NCBI RefSeq assembly: GCF_012295525.1
Contig: NZ_CP051167.1
Span: 3,455,501 to 3,519,500 of the forward strand
From: Oxynema aestuarii AP17
Lineage (GTDB): Bacteria > Cyanobacteriota > Cyanobacteriia > Cyanobacteriales > Laspinemataceae
DNA: 64,000 nt
Reading direction: 5' to 3'
This document shows, in pieces, positions 22,925-30,175 of this stretch (positions within the stretch are counted from its first letter, which is position 1; every line of letters starts with the position of its first letter). The translations under genes and the position numbers were made by a program. The notes beneath the pieces are model-generated. The model saw only the letters and a program-made list of their open reading frames with translations. It was not told the DNA's origin and did not search any database.

Positions 22925-24127
22925 ATGCCTCGATTGACTGGTTCAATGGATCGTAACGCCCTCAAAAAAATTCTGATTCTAGCTGCCTATGTTTCTCCGT
23001 CCGAGAGCTTGAATCTCGATCGCGAACAGCACGAACTCGAACGGGGTTTGCAACGCACTCCCCAGGGCGATCGCTTTGAAATCTTGACCGAGCAAGCCTT
23101 TCATCCCGATGACTGGCGCCGCGCCCTGCTCGATAACGAACCTCATATCGTTCATTTTCTCGGACGTGGACTAGAAATCGACGGCTTGGCGTTTGAAGAA
23201 AAAGGCGCTCGCATTCGCCTGGTCAATGCGGCGTCTTTAGGACATTTGTTCGAGTCATTTCGCAGTCGCATCGAATGCGTGTTGCTCGACGGTTGCTACA
23301 GTAAGATTCAGGCGGAAGCGATCGCCCGACACATTCCCTATACGATCGGGATCGATCGCGGGATTGACGATCGCGTCGCCGTCAATTTTGCCGTCAACTT
23401 TTACGACGAAATCGGTTCCGGGCGATCGATAGAAAAAGCTTACGATTTCGCTTGTCAGGCGATCGCCGATCGCGGCATTTCCCGAGAGTCCATTCCCCTA
23501 TTCAAACGACAAGAACGACCGTTTTCCAACAGTGGCGATCGTCGCGCCGTATCCGATGCTTCCCAAGCGGGTAAAGTCCAAAATATACCCGCCTCCGGAT
23601 CGTTAATGTCCCTCGCACACAGCAGTACCCTCGCCGCGATCGTCTTTACCGATGTCGTCGATTCTACCGAACATATGGTCGCTAACGAGCGCCAGACCCT
23701 CGAATTACTCGATCGCGACTTGAGCTTCATTCGAGAAGTCGCCCAATGCTTTGACGGGCGCGTTCTCAAATCAATGGGAGATGGATTATTACTTTATTTT
23801 GACAGTGCGGTTAAAGCCGTAGCTTGCGCTCAAAAAATTCAAATCGCTTTTAACAAAGTTGCCAATAAATTACCCCGCGATCGGGTTTTGCAACACCGCA
23901 TCGGTATCCACGTTGGAGAAGTCTTTTTTAGTGGGAACGACGTTCTCGGAACGGGGGTTAATGTAGCCGCGCGTTTGCAAGGAAAAGCACGTCCGGGCGG
24001 CATCTGTCTTTCTCAAATTGTCTATCAAGTCGTTTGTCGTCACTTAGACCTCAAGATCGAGTGCATCGGTTCTCAATATTTAAAAGGGATTCCAGATGCG
24101 ATAATTTTATATCAAATCAACCCTTGA
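22925..24127 (+). CDS. Caspase-like (CHAT-type) domain fused to a class III adenylyl cyclase
   Basis: The 400-residue protein has two parts. Residues 15-195 look like a CHAT/caspase-fold domain: HIVHFLGRG (H77) aligns with the HFxGHG motif and VLLDGCYS (C124) with the catalytic-cysteine strand, but the catalytic second histidine is an arginine (R81), so it is probably not a protease. Residues 233-400 are a class III cyclase with both metal aspartates (D243 in FTDVVDST, D286 in KSMGDG), the adenine-selecting K282 and an Asp in NDVLG, and the VNVAAR motif with the transition-state Asn and Arg; this predicts cAMP production. No membrane segment is seen. A second ATG at 22946 is a possible start. 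It stands alone after the atp operon terminator. Confidence 0.82.
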   Translation: MPRLTGSMDRNALKKILILAAYVSPSESLNLDREQHELERGLQRTPQGDRFEILTEQAFHPDDWRRALLDNEPHIVHFLGRGLEIDGLAFEEKGARIRLVNAASLGHLFESFRSRIECVLLDGCYSKIQAEAIARHIPYTIGIDRGIDDRVAVNFAVNFYDEIGSGRSIEKAYDFACQAIADRGISRESIPLFKRQERPFSNSGDRRAVSDASQAGKVQNIPASGSLMSLAHSSTLAAIVFTDVVDSTEHMVANERQTLELLDRDLSFIREVAQCFDGRVLKSMGDGLLLYFDSAVKAVACAQKIQIAFNKVANKLPRDRVLQHRIGIHVGEVFFSGNDVLGTGVNVAARLQGKARPGGICLSQIVYQVVCRHLDLKIECIGSQYLKGIPDAIILYQINP

Positions 24128-24199
24128 AGCGAATTCTCTCCCATATTAATTGATTTTTAAAATCTAGACATCCTTGCTTTTACAAGCAAAACTAGAATA

Positions 24200-24304
24200 T
24201 ATAGCATTCCTAAATCAGTCGAGTCAGGGCGATCCCTCCAGACCCCTTGGGAGTGGGAGCATCTTGCTCCCTACTTCCGTTACAAATCATTTAGGATTCC
24301 TATA
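24200..24304. repeat. MITE-like element with imperfect terminal inverted repeats
   Basis: The ends TATAGCATTCCTAAAT (24200-24215) and ATTTAGGATTCCTATA (24289-24304) match in inverted orientation at 13 of 16 bases. Inside are HIP1-like sites and a GGAGCATCTTGCTCC hairpin (24256-24270). There is no coding capacity. It lies between the cyclase gene and a minus-strand gene and may be a non-autonomous element remnant. Confidence 0.45.
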
Positions 24305-24350
24305 GTAGCATCTTAATAAAAATGCCTAAAAGTTCTAACATAATTCGTAA

Positions 24351-24776
24351 TTAAATCAAGTATTCCGGATCGTTGGTATGGCGTTGATGCCATTCTAAAT
24401 CGAATTGTTTCAAATTTGCTTCTGTATCATTGCCATGCCAAACTTCTAGGGTAAAATGCCAGTCTTCATCCCCGGCGGGATCGATTTCGTTGGCGGTCAA
24501 AATTTCGAGAAAGTTTTCTAAATTTTGTAATGCTTCTCGGATTTGGTCTTTGGTTAATTTACCGGGATACAGGTCTCGTTCGGTCAGGTTTTCAAGAATA
24601 TGTAGCTTGGTGCGAACTACGAGTTTGTTTTCGCTTTGCCAAGTGACAGTAATTTGCAAAATATCCCCATCGGTACATTCGTGATTCGCATAAGTTAGTA
24701 ATGCTTCAAAAAGACGCTTAACGCGAACTCGAACGCTGGGATAGTAGTTTTTTTCCTCTTCCGGTAAGCTCGTCAC
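24351..24776 (-). CDS. Small acidic protein, possible effector-associated-type domain
   Basis: I do not recognise this 141-residue protein with certainty. Its first half (SVRVRVKRLFEALLTYANHE, then alternating strands ITVTWQSENKLVVRT) and its ending (DWHFTLEVWHGNDTEANLKQFDLEWHQRH) resemble a module that I recall in front of NACHT or NB-ARC domains in cyanobacterial STAND proteins; here it stands alone. It is soluble and acidic. The start is a GTG at 24776. It faces the cyclase gene tail to tail across the MITE-like repeat. If the resemblance is real, it could be an adaptor or a remnant of a larger conflict protein. Confidence 0.6.
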   Translation of the reverse strand: MTSLPEEEKNYYPSVRVRVKRLFEALLTYANHECTDGDILQITVTWQSENKLVVRTKLHILENLTERDLYPGKLTKDQIREALQNLENFLEILTANEIDPAGDEDWHFTLEVWHGNDTEANLKQFDLEWHQRHTNDPEYLI

Positions 24777-25106
24777 AATCCTAACTCAATTTTTTCAAGA
24801 TAATCGCTTTGAGTAAATTATAAAATTCTGCCTAATGGTCTATTTAAATTAGGAAATCATGGCTCAGTTTTAAGTGATTTTATTTAAGTAATTTTGTACC
24901 GGAGTTTTAAAAATTAACAGTTAAAAAATGAGAGAAAAGTAAATTCAGTTTTTTCAAAGAAAGTAACGATCGCCCTCGGGAAGGGACGACACAGTGAAAG
25001 GATCGATCCACTATTGCCAGTTCACATCTAGTAAAGCTTATACGATAAAATACAATATAAATGCTCAAGTCTAAACGATCTTCCCATTCACTTTAGCGCG
25101 CTGGCT
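24777..25106. other. A/T-rich intergenic region
   Basis: No gene is seen. The 330 bases are A/T-rich with few HIP1 sites. They likely contain the divergent promoters for the 24351 gene and for the small gene at 25107; a TATAAA-like site lies near 25056. Confidence 0.35.
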
Positions 25107-25277
25107 ATGAAATCGATCGCCCCGGATGAATTTCAGTATTTAATTCGTAAAACTGTGACTTACCTCGAATTTCACAATGACGATTCGGCGAAAGAAATCG
25201 CAGCCCAATGGCGGCATATTCTAGCACAAATTCACCAGATCGAACAGCAACAACGACAACCTAAAAGGCGATCGTAA
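25107..25277 (+). CDS. Small hypothetical protein (56 residues)
   Basis: The frame begins with ATG at 25107 and ends with TAA at 25275-25277. The product is 56 residues: an acidic first half (DEFQYLIRKTVTYLEFHNDD) followed by a predicted helix (EIAAQWRHILAQIHQIEQQQ) and a basic end. Codon use includes HIP1 octamers in frame as in neighbouring genes, and a hairpin terminator follows 24 bases after the stop, which supports a real gene. I do not recognise the family. No strong ribosome-binding site is visible. Confidence 0.5.
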   Translation: MKSIAPDEFQYLIRKTVTYLEFHNDDSAKEIAAQWRHILAQIHQIEQQQRQPKRRS

Positions 25278-25300
25278 AAACTGAGTCTTTCCCAGCGAAA

Positions 25301-25330
25301 AACCCCTCCAACTCGTCAGTTGAAGGGGTT
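25301..25330. terminator. Bidirectional hairpin terminator
   Basis: AACCCCTCCAACT (25301-25313) pairs with AGTTGAAGGGGTT (25318-25330) with one mismatch around CGTC. The plus strand continues with CTTCTGCTT; on the minus strand the stem is followed by TTTTTCGC. It can end the 56-residue gene and any transcript arriving from the tnpB side. Confidence 0.7.
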
Positions 25331-25623
25331 CTTCTGCTTATCCACACCTAAATTAAAACAGGTGCGATTCAGCCGGATTTTGAAAGAAAATGACTGTTAA
25401 GGTTTCAATCCTTAACCACAAAGGTGACAACAAGTGCGGTGGTTTCCAATTGGGTTTTTGAACTGTCGATCGCCTCAGACTGCTCTGATGGATGGTTTCG
25501 CATCCCCTTGGCGATCGCAAAACGGGGGAAACGACAAAAACCGCTCTCTAAAACTTACTCAAACTTAATCATTTGATGTTTAGTTCCTAGCTTGGATCTT
25601 CCAAGACCTTTCCATCACTAGGC

Positions 25624-26769
25624 TTACACGGCTGAGCTCTCCGCGTTTTCCAGATTAATTGCCGCATTTAAGTCACGATCTATGGAGGCGTGACAGTTCG
25701 GACAATCATACTGTCTTTTGTGCAGGGGCATTTTTTGTCGGTGTCCGCAGTTAGAAGAGATCTGCGAACTGGGATACCACGGGTCAATCAATGTTAATTT
25801 GCTCCCGTACCACTCGCATTTATATTCAAGTTGACGACGGAACTCATAAAACCCACCATCCGCAATCGCACCAGCCAGCTTGTGATTTTTGAGCATCCCT
25901 GACACATTTAAGTCTTCAATTTTTACTTCGCCGTGGTTCTTGGCTAAGTAAGTTGTTAACTTGTGTAGATGGTCGGCTCTAATATCGGCGATGCGTCGGT
26001 GGGCTTTAGCTAACTTGAGTTTAGTTTTTTCTCGATTTTTACCTCCTGTTTGACGGCGGCTTAGTTCTTTCTGGAGTTTGGCCAGTTTTTTCTGAGCCTG
26101 ACGATAAGCTTTCGGATTGGGATAGGTTTTACCATCGCACAGGGTGGCGAGAGTTTTAATTCCTACATCTACCCCAATCCGCTCCCTATCCCCCTTCGCC
26201 CCCCTTTCAAAGGGGGGTTGGGGGGATGGTTCAAAATCAATTTTGAAGGCAATATACCAGTCCCCTGCTCGTTTACTTATCGTGACGTTTTTAGGATGGA
26301 CTGGCGGTAACTGTTCGTGGCTTTTTACCCAACCGATCCGAGGTAGCTTCACCCAATCACCGGAAATTTTAATGCTTCCTTCCAGGTAAAAACTCTCTTT
26401 GACCTTCTTTTTCTTAAACTTGGGGAAACCTGTTCCTTTGACTTGCCCAACTCGCTTAAACGCTTTATTTAGGTGACGTAACGCTTCTTGAGGGCTACAT
26501 TTTGAGACTTCATAGTACCAAGGATTCCGACTTTTTACCTCGGCGACTAATCTTTTGTGTAAGTCTATGGCGGTTGGCAGTTTACCTCCGGTTTCTAATC
26601 TTTTCTTACAGGTAGCCAGTCCCCAATTCCAAGCGTGTCGAGCGACTCCTGCATGTTTCGCCATCAACGTTCGTTGTCGGTTATTTAAGTCTAGCTTGGT
26701 CTTAAAGCCTTTCACTGACTTTTTTGAACTCCTCAACCCTCTTTTCGTTCGGCTAAGTTCAGATACCAT
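25624..26769 (-). CDS. tnpB: RNA-guided nuclease TnpB (IS605 OrfB), zinc finger altered
   Basis: TnpB is an omega-RNA-guided RuvC nuclease of IS200/IS605 elements. The 381 residues hold the RuvC acidic residues D201 (GVDVGIKTL), E285 (KIEDLNVSGM) and the Asp of DRDLNAAIN (364-366). The zinc-binding loop reads SSN-C341-G with C356 and C359 intact, but the first cysteine of the usual CxxC is Ser338, so metal binding may be weakened. Residues 181-194 (PSPQPPFERGAKGD) are not part of normal TnpB: they come from a dispersed GC-rich palindrome lying in frame in the gene. Activity is therefore uncertain. No tnpA lies nearby. Confidence 0.88.
   Translation of the reverse strand: MVSELSRTKRGLRSSKKSVKGFKTKLDLNNRQRTLMAKHAGVARHAWNWGLATCKKRLETGGKLPTAIDLHKRLVAEVKSRNPWYYEVSKCSPQEALRHLNKAFKRVGQVKGTGFPKFKKKKVKESFYLEGSIKISGDWVKLPRIGWVKSHEQLPPVHPKNVTISKRAGDWYIAFKIDFEPSPQPPFERGAKGDRERIGVDVGIKTLATLCDGKTYPNPKAYRQAQKKLAKLQKELSRRQTGGKNREKTKLKLAKAHRRIADIRADHLHKLTTYLAKNHGEVKIEDLNVSGMLKNHKLAGAIADGGFYEFRRQLEYKCEWYGSKLTLIDPWYPSSQISSNCGHRQKMPLHKRQYDCPNCHASIDRDLNAAINLENAESSAV
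26188..26227. repeat. Dispersed GC-rich palindrome lying inside tnpB
   Basis: The 40-base unit is centred on CCCCCCTTTCAAAGGGGGG with flanking CTTCG and TTGGGGGGAT. Its reverse complement recurs at 63804-63849 in non-coding DNA with only small length differences in the C-run. Here it is translated as SPQPPFERGAKGD just before the first RuvC motif. Confidence 0.88.
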
Positions 26770-26841
26770 AAAGACGAGCAGAAAACAATGGAGATGGTGA
26801 AATCCGCGATTTTTGCGGCTTCAGTCCTTATAAACTTACTC

Positions 26842-27198
26842 GAATCTTTATTTAAGCATAAAAAGTGAGTAAATTTAAAAAACTTTAGGTAGAAATTTAA
26901 ACCCTGTTTTTAACCCCATACTGGGAAACAACCGCTCGACTCGCTTGCACCGCTTGTTGCATCCAGCCTTATCGGTACCACTCGCGCATCCTGACGTCGT
27001 TCTCCTTCGGATGGCGACTCGAACACGGGCCAAACAGTACAAATCCCGTGATGGTACCCGGTACGGACGAGCAATCAAACCCAAAAAACCAAGGAGGTTG
27101 ACTCGCCCGCCCATTGAGTGCCATCCTAACCCACGGTTTTGGGAAAAGCGGCAAATTTGAAAGGAAAATTTAAGATTTTCATTAAGAAATATAATGTT
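26842..27198. other. Intergenic region after the tnpB element
   Basis: No gene is supported. Open frames of 60-80 codons run both ways, but they lack ribosome sites and familiar sequence. The part from 26925 to 27150 is GC-richer and could be an old insertion remnant. The last 50 bases are A/T-rich and precede the stop of the 27199 gene. Confidence 0.35.
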
Positions 27199-27894
27199 TC
27201 AACAGCCGCTCAATTGACGCCGTTGTTGTTGTTGGCGGTTAAATTCTCGCTGTTGGGGGGTTAAAACATCGCTGTCGATGGGCGGACGCATATCCCATTG
27301 TAGTTCGGCTAACAGGAGTAATGTAGCAGAAATCGTAGCTCCAGTGAAGAGAAATTGCCATGCGGAGAATGAAGGGAGTAAGACAGTCGCCGAGACATGA
27401 AGGAGAGCGGCGATCGCAAAGGTGCGCGATCGCATTCCCAAAGCCATAAGGAAATAGCCGATTGCCGTCAACATCAGCCATAAAGGACAGAGGCGAATTA
27501 GGACAGCAGCCCAACCGTAGAAAATACTGGCATCGGTCAAAACTAGGCCAATACCTATCAAAACACTCCAGCTATAGACCAACCAGCGCAACTTTTCGAC
27601 AGTGACCCAAAACCAAGAAAGATATGCCATCGCGGCGGTTCCCAACAGACTTACAATCGTCCAAAAACCGGCTTGTATTTGCCAAGAAATAGGACAAAAT
27701 TGGGCGATCGCAAACATGGCCGCTACAATCCATCCCCAGAAAACAAACACGAGATCGATCCGGGTATAAAATCGCTGAATTAGGGTTAAACGACCGATTT
27801 GCCAATTAATTCGCCAGAGTCCTTGTAAATCTTGAATATCGAGATCTTCTTGCTTCCAACGGAGGATCGGCTCTGCGGAATTAAAATAAGTCAT
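27199..27894 (-). CDS. Conserved cyanobacterial multi-pass membrane protein
   Basis: I do not recognise a family for this 231-residue protein. Six hydrophobic segments run from about residue 45 to 200 (for example LVFVFWGWIVAAMFAIAQF, FWTIVSLLGTAAMAYLSWFW, LCPLWLMLTAIGYFLMALGM). The N-terminus is soluble and contains WRINWQIGRLTLIQRFYTRID. The C-terminus is cytoplasm-like, rich in Q and R (QQREFNRQQQQRRQ). No charged active-site motif stands out inside the membrane segments. The start ATG at 27894 is the first available. It is divergent from the 28102 gene, with 207 bases between them. Confidence 0.7.
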   Translation of the reverse strand: MTYFNSAEPILRWKQEDLDIQDLQGLWRINWQIGRLTLIQRFYTRIDLVFVFWGWIVAAMFAIAQFCPISWQIQAGFWTIVSLLGTAAMAYLSWFWVTVEKLRWLVYSWSVLIGIGLVLTDASIFYGWAAVLIRLCPLWLMLTAIGYFLMALGMRSRTFAIAALLHVSATVLLPSFSAWQFLFTGATISATLLLLAELQWDMRPPIDSDVLTPQQREFNRQQQQRRQLSGC

Positions 27895-28101
27895 GGAGCG
27901 AGGCGAGCAAAGGTTTAAAAATTTACTTAACTTTACAATAGCCTAAAAGGCGAGAGAATTGGCCACGGGGGGAGCGATCGCGATCGCCAGGTTCGAGGGA
28001 CGGATCCGAGGGCGGCGATCGCGCGGGGCGGAAACTCGTGCGATAATGCAACTCGGATAACAATGGGTCAACTCAACCCGCAAGCGAACTTCTAGATCGA
28101 G

Positions 28102-28803
28102 ATGTCTGCCGATCCTCAAGTCAACCGAGGTCGCCAGAAAAAGACGACTTCGGCCAATCCTGCCAACCCCGCACAAGATAACCTCGAATCCCGCTTGGTC
28201 TTTATCGTCCCCGTTGTCATTGGCGTGACCTTAGTTTTGTCCGCCTGGCGCCTGGTGGTAGCGGGGGCGATCGTGTCCGGGATTGCTTGGGCGTGGAAAA
28301 ACCACTCCCAAAAAAATGAAGCCCGCAGTGTGGAACTCAATGCCGTATTTTACAAACTGATCCAAGAACATCAAGGGCGGCTGACGGTATTAGATTTTGC
28401 GATGGAAGCCGACATTCCCGGAGACGAAGCCCAGGAGTATTTAGACACGCGCGCCCGGGAATTTAGCGCCCAATATGAAATTACCGAAAATGGCGGCATG
28501 GTTTACTGCTTTTCGAGCATTAAATCTCCCGAGTGGAAAACCATCGAAGCCGAAATTACCCCAGTGGCGCCCGAACCGGAACGCTTGAAGGCGCCCAAAG
28601 CCAAAAAGGCGCGAGTGACCTTACCTGCACCTCTGAATCAATCGCAACTGGCGGCGCGCTTGGGGGTGCATCCGACGACGGTGAGCAAAAATAAATCGAA
28701 ACCGGAGTTTACTCAATGGAGTCAGGGCAAAGATCCGGCGGGATTTGCCTGGACTTACGCCCCGGGAACGAAGCAATTTTTCCCCATAGAGGGGGAGTTT
28801 TAG
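28102..28803 (+). CDS. Membrane-anchored protein with C-terminal helix-turn-helix-like region
   Basis: This 233-residue protein has a basic N-terminus, a hydrophobic hairpin (about residues 32-64: LVFIVPVVIGVTLVLSAW and LVVAGAIVSGIAWAW), then a soluble part. Residues 77-140 look winged-helix-like (VFYKLIQEHQGRLTVLDFAMEADIPGDEAQEYLDTRA), and residues 175-205 read as a helix-turn-helix (LNQSQLAARLGVHPTTVSKNKSKP). Membrane-bound regulators with such layouts exist, but no specific role is known to me. A conserved cyanobacterial protein is likely. It ends just before an IS605-type element. Confidence 0.65.
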   Translation: MSADPQVNRGRQKKTTSANPANPAQDNLESRLVFIVPVVIGVTLVLSAWRLVVAGAIVSGIAWAWKNHSQKNEARSVELNAVFYKLIQEHQGRLTVLDFAMEADIPGDEAQEYLDTRAREFSAQYEITENGGMVYCFSSIKSPEWKTIEAEITPVAPEPERLKAPKAKKARVTLPAPLNQSQLAARLGVHPTTVSKNKSKPEFTQWSQGKDPAGFAWTYAPGTKQFFPIEGEF

Positions 28804-28907
28804 CCAAATCCGCAAGAATCCTCCGCTTCAAATCTATGATTGAAGCGTGAGATGAATTGCGACAGTAACTCATGATAGAGTGTTTATGGTGAATTCAGTT
28901 GACCCTA

Positions 28908-30080
28908 ATGCTCAAAGCTGTCAAGGTCAGATTATACCCAAATAAGCAGCAGAAGCAATCGCTGGAGCAATCCTTCGGCAATTGCAGATGGCTGTGGAAC
29001 TATGGTCTGAACTTGATGAATCAAACCTACAAAGAGACTGGGAAGGGACTATCTAGTTACGACATCAAGAAACAGATTCCCAGCCTCAAGCAAGAGTATG
29101 AGTGGTTAAAGCTGACCTACTCGCAGTGTCTTCAACAGGTTTGTACTAACCTGGGAACCGCTTTTAACAACTTCTTTGAGAAGCGGGCCAGGTATCCGCG
29201 ATTTAAGTCCAAACACGGCAAACAATCCATCCAGTATCCCCAAAATGTCAAGGTGCTGGAGAACGCCTTGAAGCTACCGAAGATTGGGGAAGTTAAAGCG
29301 GTTGTTCATCGACCAATAGAAGGCAAACTCAAAACCGTCACAGTTACCAAAAATCGCTGCGACCAGTATTTTGCTTCTATTCTCTTTGAAGATGGGAAAC
29401 CCAATCCAGACTCATCCACCGAGGGAAAAGCCGTCGGCGTAGACCTTGGATTAAATCATTTTGCTGTAACTTCCGATGGGTCTAAATTTGATAACCCAAG
29501 ATGGATTGCTAAACATGAGCGTAACCTGAAACGCAAGCAGCAAGACTTATCGAGAAAACAAAAAGGGTCTAACAACCGAAATAAAGCACGAAAGAAGGTA
29601 GCTAAGGTACATAACAAAGTAGCATGTTGCCGGGAGGATTTCCTACACAAGCTATCGCGTAGGATAGTTGACGAAAACCAAGTCATCTGTGTGGAAAACC
29701 TCAATGTCAAAGGCATGCTCAAAAACCCTAACCTGGCTGAGGCGATCGGCCAAGTCGGTTGGGAAATGTTTTTGACGATGCTCAAGTACAAAGCCGAACA
29801 GGAAGGGAAAGTCTATATTGAGGTCGATAGATTCTTCCCCTCTTCCAAAACCTGCAACGTTTGCTTGAATCAAATCGATCGTCTGTCATTAGATGTCAGA
29901 AATTGGACTTGTTCTCACTGTGGGACGAGTCACGATCGCGATCTCAATGCAGCTATCAACCTCAGAGAAGAGGGACTACGACTCTTGACCTGCGGGACGC
30001 GGGGCCAAGCCTACTGTCGGGATGTAAGACCTAACCGTAGAGGACGCAAGAAATCTACGATTGGGCAATCTGTTGGGTAG
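28908..30080 (+). CDS. tnpB: RNA-guided nuclease TnpB (IS605 OrfB), intact motifs
   Basis: This 390-residue TnpB begins with the typical MLKAVKVRLYPNKQQ; a TTG three codons upstream is unlikely to be the start. The RuvC residues are D179 (GVDLGLNHFAV), E263 (CVENLNVKGM) and the DRD motif at 343-345 (SHDRDLNAAINL). All four zinc ligands are present (C316, C319, C335, C338). The C-terminal tail with RPNRRGRKKST is usual, and the end of the gene overlaps the expected omega RNA. It differs clearly in sequence from the other tnpB in the window, so the two are separate arrivals, not a duplication. Confidence 0.93.
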   Translation: MLKAVKVRLYPNKQQKQSLEQSFGNCRWLWNYGLNLMNQTYKETGKGLSSYDIKKQIPSLKQEYEWLKLTYSQCLQQVCTNLGTAFNNFFEKRARYPRFKSKHGKQSIQYPQNVKVLENALKLPKIGEVKAVVHRPIEGKLKTVTVTKNRCDQYFASILFEDGKPNPDSSTEGKAVGVDLGLNHFAVTSDGSKFDNPRWIAKHERNLKRKQQDLSRKQKGSNNRNKARKKVAKVHNKVACCREDFLHKLSRRIVDENQVICVENLNVKGMLKNPNLAEAIGQVGWEMFLTMLKYKAEQEGKVYIEVDRFFPSSKTCNVCLNQIDRLSLDVRNWTCSHCGTSHDRDLNAAINLREEGLRLLTCGTRGQAYCRDVRPNRRGRKKSTIGQSVG

Positions 30081-30122
30081 GAAGCCGCTATTGCAATCTC
30101 CGATTCAATAGCGGTAGTTCAC
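29985..30122 (+). ncRNA. Predicted omega RNA at the 3' end of the element
   Basis: TnpB proteins use an RNA made from the 3' end of tnpB through the right end of the element. The expected region here covers the last 95 bases of tnpB and the right-end hairpin 30085-30114. The guide would be copied from the flanking DNA after TAGTTCAC. This is inferred from the family; the 5' limit is arbitrary. Confidence 0.4.
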
Positions 30123-30175
30123 GGGAAGAGCTTGCGCTACGGTGAGAGACGTGGCTTTGAGGAAGTTAAGAGTCA

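Larger units (their letters stand above)
25551..26841 (-). mobile_element. IS200/IS605-type element with tnpB only (approximate ends)
   Basis: The minus-strand tnpB is flanked by the exact 10-mer AAACTTACTC at 25551-25560 and 26832-26841, and no tnpA transposase is present. A CCGC...GCGG hairpin lies upstream of tnpB (about 26803-26818). IS605 elements have subterminal hairpins and no target duplication, so the 10-mers may be end-associated guides or chance; the borders are approximate. The region just after the tnpB stop (25551-25660) is where an omega RNA would be encoded. Confidence 0.5.
28824..30122 (+). mobile_element. IS200/IS605-type element with intact tnpB
   Basis: The left end has a hairpin CGCTTCAA/TTGAAGCG (28824-28847) and the right end a perfect 9-bp hairpin CCGCTATTG/CAATAGCGG (30085-30114) followed by TAGTTCAC, a right-end sequence that I recall for such elements. 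tnpB fills the space between and tnpA is absent. The element lies between the 28102 gene and the Nif3-like gene. Exact cleavage sites are inferred. Confidence 0.75.

Noticed and set aside
25390..25440. GTTAAGG-TTTCAAT-CCTTAAC followed by a CRISPR-repeat-like string
   Set aside because: It occurs once; no second copy or spacer-sized period was found, so there is no array.
26909..26924. 13-mer AACCCCATACTGG also present near 35738
   Set aside because: Two copies in A/T-rich intergenic DNA, no flanking similarity; may be chance or a decayed repeat.
26875..27160. Overlapping 79- and 71-codon frames on opposite strands
   Set aside because: No ribosome sites or known families; they open by chance in GC-richer DNA.
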